DNA from: Zoogloea sp.
GTDB lineage: Bacteria > Pseudomonadota > Gammaproteobacteria > Burkholderiales > Rhodocyclaceae
Length of the DNA: 40,989 nt
Direction: 5' to 3'
NCBI GenBank assembly: GCA_023150095.1
Contig: JAKLLO010000021.1
Location: 1-40,989 of the forward strand
Part shown: piece after piece, positions 24,912-32,047 of the stretch
Position numbering within the stretch: position 1 is the first letter of the stretch
How the letters are laid out: each line of letters begins with the position of its first letter
The notes under the pieces: model-generated
Databases searched by the model: none
Told to the model about the DNA's origin: nothing
The model's input: the letters and a program-made list of their open reading frames with translations, nothing else
Program-made: the position numbers and the translations under genes

Positions 24912-25544
24912 ATGCATCGACGCGCCCTTCTCCTTGCCCTCTGGACCGCGCTGCCCGCGTGGGCGCAGACGCCCACGAAAGGGACGGTGTTCTGCTGCAT
25001 GGACAACGGCCATCAGGTGTGCGGCGATGTGCTGCCGATGCAGTGCTACGGCAAGGGCTATCGGGAGATGAGTCCCCAGGGCACGGTGCGGCGTCTCGTC
25101 GAGCCGCCCCTGACGCCCGAGCAGCTGGCCCGGCGCGAGTCCGAAGAGCGGGCCCGCCGCGCCGAGCAGGCCCGGCTGCGGGCCGAGCAGCGGCGCAACC
25201 AGTCGCTGCTGGAGACCTACTCCAGCGTGGCCGACATCGAAACCCGGCGCGACCGCGCGCTGGAAGGCGTCGACCAGGAGCTCAAGCGTGCCGAGGCCCG
25301 GCAGGCCCAGCTGCTCAAGAAGCGTGAAAGCCTCAATCGCGAGGCCGAGTTCTACGCCAAGCGTCCGATGCCCTCGCCCCTCGCCGCGGCGCTGCGTGAA
25401 TCCGACAGCGAACTGGCCGCCCAGGGGTCGGTGATCGAGGCGAAGAAGCGCGAGGTCGAAGCCATCCGCACCCGCTACGAGCAGGATCGCATCCGCTACA
25501 TCGCGCTGACCGATCCCCGCGGAACCACTCCGCCGCCCCGCTGA
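24912..25544 (+). CDS. Secreted coiled-coil protein of unknown function
   Basis: A 210-residue protein from the ATG at 24912, with a signal peptide (MHRRALLLALWTALPAWA, cleavage near 18-19). The mature N-terminus has a small Cys-rich patch (C28, C29, C37, C45), reminiscent of DUF4124-like proteins. A long charged helix follows from about residue 70 to 195, rich in Glu/Arg/Ala (EQLARRESEERARRAEQARLR and onward), which should form a coiled coil. The C-terminus is Pro-rich. Function unknown; location in the periplasm is inferred. It begins 4 bases after pyrE, so it is probably read from the same transcript. Confidence 0.75.
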   Translation: MHRRALLLALWTALPAWAQTPTKGTVFCCMDNGHQVCGDVLPMQCYGKGYREMSPQGTVRRLVEPPLTPEQLARRESEERARRAEQARLRAEQRRNQSLLETYSSVADIETRRDRALEGVDQELKRAEARQAQLLKKRESLNREAEFYAKRPMPSPLAAALRESDSELAAQGSVIEAKKREVEAIRTRYEQDRIRYIALTDPRGTTPPPR

Positions 25545-25938
25545 AGCATTTTTCCGCCTCTCCGGTGCATGGCGCCGGGCTCACGTTTTTTCACCGCGCA
25601 TATTCCCCTGTCAATTAGGGGTGCAATTCACTTCTTGGGGTGAAATCCGGGATCGCCTTTACTGGCGAGCATTTCCCGGGTTTTTCCAAATGTATTTCGC
25701 CGTTGTATCCGCGCAAGACTTTCTGACATTTGCATTCCGTCAAATCGACCTCGAATGAAAACAAGCGTGTCAGGTGCGCTCATTCTGGGCGGGGGAGGCG
25801 AGAAGGTGAATGGTCGCCGTTTTGGTGCATGATAAACTTTGACGCATGCAGGACATCCAGAAAGCCGGGACAGAACGGTGGAGTTCAGATACCTAGGCAT
25901 ACACCTTCTCGCCTTCTTTCCGATTCCAGAAAATAAAC
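25545..25938. other. 394-base gap without a convincing gene; contains an inverted repeat
   Basis: This is the longest gap without a gene and is visibly less GC-rich than its surroundings. A 90-codon minus-strand reading frame (25628-25900) exists but lacks a credible ribosome site, signal or family likeness. The right half holds a strong inverted repeat, listed separately. I see no tRNA, repeat family or known riboswitch motif. Confidence 0.6.
25795..25916 (+). ncRNA. Candidate structured leader or small RNA before the MBL hydrolase gene
   Basis: AGGCGAGAAGGTG (25796-25808) is perfectly complementary to CACCTTCTCGCCT (25902-25914), a 13-bp closing stem around 93 bases. Inside it TGCATG (25826-25831) pairs with CATGCA (25845-25850), and GGACATCC is a small hairpin. 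The element ends 22 bases before the hydrolase start codon. A 13-bp match in a 394-base gap is not expected by chance. Strand is assumed from the downstream gene; I do not recognise a known RNA family. Confidence 0.4.
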
Positions 25939-26580
25939 ATGCTTCGATACAAGATCGTCCCCGTCACTCCGTTTGAACAGAATTGCTCACTGCTGTGGTG
26001 TGATGTCTCGCACCGTGCGGCAGTGGTGGATCCTGGGGGTGATGTGGACCGCATCACGGCGGCAATCGACGAACTCGGCCTGACGGTGGAGAAGATCCTT
26101 CTTACCCACGGCCATATCGATCATGCTGGCGGGACGGCCGAACTGGCCCGTCGCCTCAATGTGCCGATCGAAGGTCCGGAGCGTGAAGACAGCTTCTGGA
26201 TCGATGCATTGGCTCAGCAGAGCAAGATGTTTGGTTTTCCGCAGGTCGAGGTGTTCACGCCTGATCGCTGGCTGGTGGACGGGGACACCGTCCGTATTGG
26301 CGAGGAAACCCTGGATGTGCTGCATTGTCCGGGTCATACACCCGGGCACGTGGTTTTCTTCAGCACCGCTGCACGCCTGGCGGTGGTGGGTGATGTGCTT
26401 TTTGCCGGTTCCATCGGCCGTACCGATTTCCCCCGGGGAAATCACGCCACGCTCGTGAATTCCATCCGTCACAAGCTCTGGCCGCTGGGCAAGGATGTGG
26501 CTTTCATTCCTGGCCATGGTCCGATGTCGGATTTTGGCGAGGAGCGCGAAAGCAATCCTTATGTGGGTGACTACGCATGA
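25939..26580 (+). CDS. Metallo-beta-lactamase-fold hydrolase (YcbL/glyoxalase II-like)
   Basis: A 213-residue zinc hydrolase. Metal ligands are visible: THGHIDHAGG (H57, H59, D61, H62), the second-site His in CPGHTPGHVVFF, Asp in VVGDVLFAGSIGRTDFPRG and His in FIPGHGPMSDFGEE. The SIGRTDFPRG and TDF-type loops match the YcbL type of glyoxalase II-like thiolesterases, so hydrolysis of S-lactoylglutathione or a related thioester is likely but not shown. Length equals YcbL. The ATG at 25939 begins MLRYKIVPVTPFEQN, the conserved start. It is preceded by the structured 122-base element and followed 86 bases later by a response regulator gene. Confidence 0.88.
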   Translation: MLRYKIVPVTPFEQNCSLLWCDVSHRAAVVDPGGDVDRITAAIDELGLTVEKILLTHGHIDHAGGTAELARRLNVPIEGPEREDSFWIDALAQQSKMFGFPQVEVFTPDRWLVDGDTVRIGEETLDVLHCPGHTPGHVVFFSTAARLAVVGDVLFAGSIGRTDFPRGNHATLVNSIRHKLWPLGKDVAFIPGHGPMSDFGEERESNPYVGDYA

Positions 26581-26666
26581 ACTCCGTTTGCGTTAATTGC
26601 TGCCGAGGGAGTCTGGCGCGTGGTTGTGGATGGGCGTGCTTAATTTCTCGAAAAAGGTAGACCAGC

Positions 26667-27395
26667 GTGCGATTCGCTATTCTCGAAGATGATCCGGCCC
26701 AGATGGAAGTCCTGACGGGCTGGCTGAGGGAAGCCGGGCACGATGTGCATGGTTTCGGATTGGCTCGCGAATTGATGCGCGTAGCGAGCCGTGAAAGTTT
26801 TGATCTGTTCCTGGTGGACTGGGTGCTGCCCGACCTGACCGGTGAGCAGGTGCTGCGCTGGCTGCGCGTGGAGCGCGGCAATGATACGCCGGCGATCTTC
26901 ATCACCTCCCGCGATGCGGAGGAGGACATCGCCAATGCGTTCAGCGCCGGGGCCGACGATTATCTGATCAAGCCGCCGCGCCGGATCGAACTGCTGTCGC
27001 GGATCGAGGCGGTGATGCGCCGCTCCCAGCCGCGCACCAACAACCAGAGTCTGGTGGTGGCGCCGTACAACTTCGATCTGGCCCGCAAGCTGCTGACCGT
27101 CGATGGCGTGCCCATCGAGATGACCGACAAGGAGTTCGAGCTGGCGGCCTTCCTGTTCCGCAACCTGGGCCGTCTGCTGTCCCGCGGTCACCTGCTGGAA
27201 GCCGTCTGGGGCCGTAACCCCGACCTGGCGACCCGGACGGTCGATACCCACATCAGCCGTGTCCGCAGCAAGCTCAACCTGCGTCCGGAAAACGGCTTCC
27301 GTCTGACTCCGACCTACAACTTCGGTTACCGGCTGGAGCGTATCGATCCGTCCGAGTCGCCTTCTCTTGGCACGGCAGTGCTTTCGCCGGCCTGA
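26667..27395 (+). CDS. OmpR/PhoB-family response regulator
   Basis: A 242-residue two-domain regulator. The receiver has acidic residues E7-D8-D9, phospho-acceptor D51 (LVDWVLPD), Thr in FITSRD and Lys in YLIKPPRR. The C-terminal winged helix carries MTDKEFELAAFLFRNLGRLLSRGHLLEAVWG and TRTVDTHISRVRSKL, ending GYRLERI. The GTG at 26667 has AAAGGTAG upstream. No kinase is adjacent, but the LysM/FecR-CHASE2 histidine kinase pair lies 0.7 kb downstream beyond the inserted mscL, so that kinase is the likely partner (inference). A true intrinsic terminator follows the gene. Confidence 0.92.
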   Translation: MRFAILEDDPAQMEVLTGWLREAGHDVHGFGLARELMRVASRESFDLFLVDWVLPDLTGEQVLRWLRVERGNDTPAIFITSRDAEEDIANAFSAGADDYLIKPPRRIELLSRIEAVMRRSQPRTNNQSLVVAPYNFDLARKLLTVDGVPIEMTDKEFELAAFLFRNLGRLLSRGHLLEAVWGRNPDLATRTVDTHISRVRSKLNLRPENGFRLTPTYNFGYRLERIDPSESPSLGTAVLSPA

Positions 27396-27402
27396 TGCTT
27401 TC

Positions 27403-27431
27403 ACGGGGTTCCCGTCCGGGAACCCCGTTTT
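27403..27431 (+). terminator. Intrinsic terminator after the response regulator
   Basis: A perfect 11-bp stem (ACGGGGTTCCC with GGGAACCCCGT) and a GTCC loop, followed by T-rich sequence (TTTT), starts 8 bases past the stop. It also lies 9 bases from the convergent mscL stop. Confidence 0.9.
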
Positions 27432-27439
27432 CCGCGCGC

Positions 27440-27859
27440 TTACTTCTTCAGCGCGTCACGGATTTCCCGCAGCAGCTTCACGTCTTCCGGATCGGCCGGG
27501 GCTTCTTCGACCGGAGCGGGCTCGTCACGCTTGAGCTTGTTCATCGCCTTGATGGCCACGAAGATGGCCATCGCCACGATCAGGAAGTCGATGATCGAAT
27601 TGATGAACACGCCGTACTTGAACAGCGGGGCGCCGGCCTTTTCGGCCGCTTCCATGGTTTCGAAAGTCTTGTCACCCAGGTTGATGTACAAGTGCTTGAA
27701 GTCGACGCCACCCAGCAGCTTGCCGAGGACAGGCATCAGCAGATCCTTGACGAGGGAATCGACAATCTTCTGGAAGGCCCCGCCGATGATCACACCGACG
27801 GCGAGGTCGACCACATTGCCTTTCATTGCAAATTCTTTGAATTCCTGAAGAAAACTCAT
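27440..27859 (-). CDS. mscL: Large-conductance mechanosensitive channel
   Basis: MscL opens under membrane tension and releases solutes during osmotic downshock. The 139-residue protein has the N-terminal amphipathic [46 protein letters not shown], the periplasmic loop and the second helix [23 protein letters not shown]. The C-terminal helix is acidic/basic ([19 protein letters not shown]). Two helices, pentameric in the family. The ATG at 27859 gives the standard start. It sits on the minus strand between the response regulator and the FecR gene, so it interrupts what looks like one signalling set. Confidence 0.97.
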   Translation of the reverse strand: MSFLQEFKEFAMKGNVVDLAVGVIIGGAFQKIVDSLVKDLLMPVLGKLLGGVDFKHLYINLGDKTFETMEAAEKAGAPLFKYGVFINSIIDFLIVAMAIFVAIKAMNKLKRDEPAPVEEAPADPEDVKLLREIRDALKK

Positions 27860-28084
27860 AACTGCTCCTTGTATCGGTTGAAAATGATGGTTATTGGTTT
27901 GACGAAACCGGTACCCTGCCAGCAGGGCAAAGGCATCCTTTCCCATCATAAAAGGCAGAATGCCCCTGAAGTTCGTGTCTTTAGCACGGCGTGACACAGT
28001 TCAGGACGAGTTTGCGAAGTTTTGCACCCTGCCGTTGTCCGCCAACTAATATATCGAGCCAAACTCGACCGAAAGACACCGTCC

Positions 28085-29662
28085 GTGGTTTGTCATCCTC
28101 TACGTTTTCTGGGCCTGGCCGTGGGTGCCCTGGCATCCTGTGGCGCTGTCGCCGCCGAGCGGGAACTCATCTACACCACGCGCTCGGGCGATACGCTGAT
28201 CGGTCTGGAACGACAGTTTCTCGCCGCACCGTTTGGCTGGAAGAACCTCCAGCTGCATAACCGCGTGCTGGATTCCCTGCGTGTGCCCGTCGGCGCGAAG
28301 CTGCGGATTCCCGAAGCGTGGCTGCGGATCGAGCCGCGGATGGCGCGGGTGATCGCCCTGCAGGGAAATGTGACGATGGATGGTCGGGCCCTCGGGCTCG
28401 ACGCGAAGGTGCCTGCGGGCGCCTTCCTGCGCACCGGCGAGGGCGCCTTCGTGACCCTCGAGATGCCCGACGAATCCCGCCTGACCGTCCAGCCCCAGAG
28501 CGTGGCGCGCCTCGACAAGCTGAACGGGGTGCATGGCTTTGGCGGCCAGAACGCCGAGGTGTTCCTCGAACGTGGGCGGGTCGAGACCAGAGTCGAGGCC
28601 CAGCGTGGGCCCGCGGCGCGTTATCAGATCCGGACCCCGAGTGGCTCGGTGGCTGTCCGCGGCACCGAATTCCGTGTCGGCGCCAATGCCGAGGCACACG
28701 CCGCCCAGGCCGAAGTCACCGGCGGTGAAGTGCAGTTCAGTCCTGTCGGCAACGGTGCGCCCAAGGCCCTGCCGAAGGGTTTCGGCCTCGTCGCCAAGGC
28801 GGGCCAGGCCTTGCCGCCGGTGCGCCCGCTGCTGCCTGCGCCAGGGCTCGACGGCATCCCCGCGAGGTTCGAGCAGGTCGGCGTGAGCCTGCCGTTTGCC
28901 AGCGTCGACAAGGCCACCGGCTACCGGGCCCAGGTGGCCCGCGACCAGGCGTTTGCCGACGTGGTGATGGACGGCGTGTTTGCCGCGCCGCCGGCCCGCT
29001 TCAGCGGCCTGCCGGATGGCGCCTACTGGCTGCGGGTGCGGGCGATCGACGATGCGGGCCTCGAAGGCCTCGACGCGTCCCGTACGTTTGAAGTCCGGGC
29101 CCGTCCGCTGGCGCCGGCCGTGCTGGCGGCCACCGACGGCAGGCTGGCCTGGCGGGCCGAGCGCGACGCGACGCGCTATCGCCTCCAGCTGACCACCGAT
29201 GGCCGTTTCGCCATGCCGCTGCTCGAGCGCGAAGTGGATGGCCTTGAGTTCGCCCCGCAACTGGCGCCCGGTCGTTACGACTGGCGGGTGGCCAGCGTGG
29301 CCGCCGACGGCCATCAGGGCCCGTGGGGTGAGCCCCACGTGTTCATCGTCCGCGCCGCACCCGGCCCGGTCAGCCTGACCACCTACAACCAGCGCCTGCG
29401 CTTTGCCTGGCCCGGCGGTGAAAGCCAGATCTACGAGGTGCAGCTGGCGCGGGATGCCGCGTTCACCGATCTGGTCGCCGACCAGCGCATCGGCGAGGCG
29501 GCCTTCACCGTGGCGGCGCCGACCTCCGGCACCTACTACCTGCGTCTGCGCGGCACCCACGCGGATGGCACGACCAGCCCGTGGTCGGGCGTCCAGACGC
29601 TCCGAACCTTCTATCTGCTGCCCTGGTGGTCACTTTCCTCGCCCGCAGTCCCCAGCCCGTGA
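28085..29662 (+). CDS. Secreted LysM-FecR domain protein with C-terminal beta-sandwich repeats
   Basis: From a GTG at 28085 the protein has 525 residues and a signal peptide ending near AVAAE (about residue 25). A LysM domain (residues ~27-76, YTTRSGDTLIGLERQF...) should hold it on peptidoglycan. A FecR domain follows (~88-200, with RTPSGSVAVRGTEFRV), then at least three Fn3-like repeats (~270-515, for example YRAQVARDQAFADVV, YRLQLTTDGRF, YEVQLARDAAFTDLV). I prefer 28085 because an in-frame TTG at 28022 adds a polar stretch before the signal, and a -10-like TAATAT (28047-28052) lies between them. Its stop overlaps the start of the CHASE2 kinase (GTGA). FecR-CHASE2 pairs are a recurrent sensor arrangement. 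Confidence 0.85.
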   Translation: MVCHPLRFLGLAVGALASCGAVAAERELIYTTRSGDTLIGLERQFLAAPFGWKNLQLHNRVLDSLRVPVGAKLRIPEAWLRIEPRMARVIALQGNVTMDGRALGLDAKVPAGAFLRTGEGAFVTLEMPDESRLTVQPQSVARLDKLNGVHGFGGQNAEVFLERGRVETRVEAQRGPAARYQIRTPSGSVAVRGTEFRVGANAEAHAAQAEVTGGEVQFSPVGNGAPKALPKGFGLVAKAGQALPPVRPLLPAPGLDGIPARFEQVGVSLPFASVDKATGYRAQVARDQAFADVVMDGVFAAPPARFSGLPDGAYWLRVRAIDDAGLEGLDASRTFEVRARPLAPAVLAATDGRLAWRAERDATRYRLQLTTDGRFAMPLLEREVDGLEFAPQLAPGRYDWRVASVAADGHQGPWGEPHVFIVRAAPGPVSLTTYNQRLRFAWPGGESQIYEVQLARDAAFTDLVADQRIGEAAFTVAAPTSGTYYLRLRGTHADGTTSPWSGVQTLRTFYLLPWWSLSSPAVPSP

Positions 29663-31995
29663 GAAGCGTCGGCGGATCCCTGCGCCGCCCCACCGTCGAG
29701 TGGGTTGCGGTCACCCTTCTGTGCGTGACGCTGGCCGTGGTGTCGGCGGTGGAGGGCTGGCTGTGGCGCATCGACCAGACGATCTACGACGGCGTGCTCA
29801 CCAGCTGGGTGGCGCCGCCGAGCGACGAGGTGGTGATCATCTCCATCGACGACGCCAGCCTTGCCAGCCTGGGGCGCTGGCCCTGGTCGCGGCGCGTGCA
29901 TGCGGCGCTGATCGACCGGGCCCGGGAAGTCGGCGCCGCGGCGATGATGCTGGACGTCCTCCTGGACGCCCCGAGCCGTGACGACCCGGGCGCCGACGAG
30001 GCGCTCGCCCGGGCCATGCACAACTTTGGCCGGGTCGTGCTGCCCCTCAGCCAGGCCACGACCGGCTCGGTCTTGAGCGGCGAGGTGCTGCCGCTGCCGA
30101 TGTTTGTCGAGGCCGCAGCCGCCCTCGGCCACGATCAGCTCGAGTTCGATCCTGACGGCATCGCCCGCAGCGTGTACCTGTGGGAAGGCTTCGGTACGCC
30201 CCGGCATCCCCAGCTGGCCCTGTCACTGCTGCGGGTCATCGATCCGACGGTGCGCGGCCTGTATTCGCAGCCGGCCGCCCGTGAAGGCGCGGATGCCCAG
30301 CAGTGGCAGCGCGCCAGCTGGCTGCGCATCCGTTTCTCCGGCGCGCCGGGGAGCTACATCCATTATTCGTACCGTGCGGTGCTGAGCGGCGAAGTGCCCG
30401 CCGCCGCCCTGCGCGGCAAGCTGCTGCTGGTGGGCGCCACCGCGGCGGGCATGGCCGAGGCGGTGCCGACGCCCACCTCCGGGCTGTCCCGCTCGATGCC
30501 CGGCATCGAGTTCCAGGCCAACGTCTTCGACGCCCTGCGTGGCAACGGCGTCATCACTCCGCTGCCGGCGTGGGTCGCGGGGCTGGTGGCCGGGCTGATG
30601 GTGGGCGGGCTGATGCTGGTGCTGCTCTACGCGGACGCCCGCATCGGCCTGATGACCTCCTTTGCGCTCGCCGCCGCCGCGCTGCTGCTGGCAGCACTGG
30701 GGGTGACGCTCGGTGGCTGGTGGTTCGGCCCGGCGTCGGCGGTGCTCGGCTGCATGCTGGCCTATCCACTGTGGAGCTGGCGACGCCTCGAGGCCGCCCA
30801 GCGCTATCTGGATGCCGAGCTGATCGCCCTCGAGCGCGAAGGCTCGCCCCTTGGCCTGCTGCCCGACGATTCCGGCACCGCCGCCGCCGATCCGCTGGAG
30901 CAGCGCATCCGCATCGTCCGCCAGGTGGCCCAGCACCAGCGGGACGTGCGCCGCTTCATCGCCGACACCCTGGAGCACCTGCCCATCGGCGTGGTGGTGA
31001 TCGACCAGCTTGACCGGGTGATCCTCCACAACGAACGCGCCCGCTACCTGCTGCGCGCCTTCCGCAGCGACGCCCTGCTGGCCGCCCTGCGCGAGCTGCC
31101 GTGGCCGGTGTATGTGCCGATGCGTGACGGCCTGCCCGACCTGTCCGGCTTCTCGGGCATCCGCCAGTTCGAGCTGACCCCCGACAAGAAGCGCTACCTG
31201 CTGGTGTCGGTGGCCGATCTGGTGACCGAATCCAGCGGTCGGCCCGGGCGAGTGATCGGCCTGGCCGACGTCACCGCGATGCACGAAGCCCAGCGCAGCC
31301 GCGAGGACACCATGCACTTCCTGTCCCACGACCTGCGCGCCCCGCTGGCGTCCATCCTCACGCTGATCGACGGCCACCAGGGCGAGAGGGTCGACTGGGC
31401 CATCCAGATTCCGCGCATCGCCCGCTATGCCCGTTCGGCGCTCGATCTGGCCGACGGCCTGTTCCGCCTGGTGCGCGCCGAGGGTTCCGACCCGAAGGAC
31501 TTCGTCGAGCTGGATCTCGCCGGTCTGGTTGATTCGGCCGCCGACGAAGTGTGGCCCCAGGCCCACGCCCGGGGCATCCGGGTCGAGGTGGATACCCGCG
31601 ACGCCGAGACCGAAGAAGCCATCGTGCGGGGCGACTTCTCGCTGCTGCGCCGGGCGGTCATCAACCTGCTGACCAACGCCATCAAGTATGGCGCTGCCAA
31701 CAGCACGGTGGCGGTGCGCCTGTCGGCCGAGGGGCCGGACTGGGTGATCCGGGTCAGAGACCAGGGCGAAGGCATGCCGTCGGACGCGCTGCCGCGGCTG
31801 TTCAAGCGCTTCTCGCGCATCGTCGACGAAGGGCGCGACAAGCCCACTGGCGTCGGCCTCGGCCTGCTCATCGTGAAGACCGTGGCCGAACGCCACGGCG
31901 GCTCGGTGAACGTCGAGAGCGAGCTCGGCAAGGGCAGCACCTTCGAACTGCGCCTGCCGCTGCGCAACTCCACCGCTCCGCTCGTTACGGGCTGA
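29659..31995 (+). CDS. CHASE2-domain membrane sensor histidine kinase
   Basis: A 778-residue kinase. TM1 (~15-36) is followed by the periplasmic CHASE2 domain (~40-310, with ISIDDASLASLGRWPWSRRVHA and GKLLLVGATAAG). About three membrane helices follow (~315-385), then a PAS-like cytoplasmic domain (~440-540, IADTLEHLPIGVVVIDQLDRV). The kinase core has H-box FLSHDLRAPLAS (H557), N-box INLLTNAIKYG, G1 DQGEGMP and G2 GVGLGLLIV, all intact. The GTG at 29659 overlaps the FecR stop by four bases. A GTG 26 codons upstream would overlap the FecR gene further and is less likely. Together with the secreted FecR protein and the OmpR-type regulator upstream it forms a likely envelope-sensing pathway. Confidence 0.9.
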   Translation: MRSVGGSLRRPTVEWVAVTLLCVTLAVVSAVEGWLWRIDQTIYDGVLTSWVAPPSDEVVIISIDDASLASLGRWPWSRRVHAALIDRAREVGAAAMMLDVLLDAPSRDDPGADEALARAMHNFGRVVLPLSQATTGSVLSGEVLPLPMFVEAAAALGHDQLEFDPDGIARSVYLWEGFGTPRHPQLALSLLRVIDPTVRGLYSQPAAREGADAQQWQRASWLRIRFSGAPGSYIHYSYRAVLSGEVPAAALRGKLLLVGATAAGMAEAVPTPTSGLSRSMPGIEFQANVFDALRGNGVITPLPAWVAGLVAGLMVGGLMLVLLYADARIGLMTSFALAAAALLLAALGVTLGGWWFGPASAVLGCMLAYPLWSWRRLEAAQRYLDAELIALEREGSPLGLLPDDSGTAAADPLEQRIRIVRQVAQHQRDVRRFIADTLEHLPIGVVVIDQLDRVILHNERARYLLRAFRSDALLAALRELPWPVYVPMRDGLPDLSGFSGIRQFELTPDKKRYLLVSVADLVTESSGRPGRVIGLADVTAMHEAQRSREDTMHFLSHDLRAPLASILTLIDGHQGERVDWAIQIPRIARYARSALDLADGLFRLVRAEGSDPKDFVELDLAGLVDSAADEVWPQAHARGIRVEVDTRDAETEEAIVRGDFSLLRRAVINLLTNAIKYGAANSTVAVRLSAEGPDWVIRVRDQGEGMPSDALPRLFKRFSRIVDEGRDKPTGVGLGLLIVKTVAERHGGSVNVESELGKGSTFELRLPLRNSTAPLVTG

Positions 31996-32047
31996 GCGGG
32001 GGCCTTGGGGTAAGATCGAGGCCACGGGAGTCGTGATTTCTCCGGAA

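Noticed and set aside
25628-25900. A 90-codon minus-strand frame in the gap before the MBL hydrolase
   Set aside because: No ribosome site, no recognisable motif, and it runs across a strong inverted repeat; coding is not supported.
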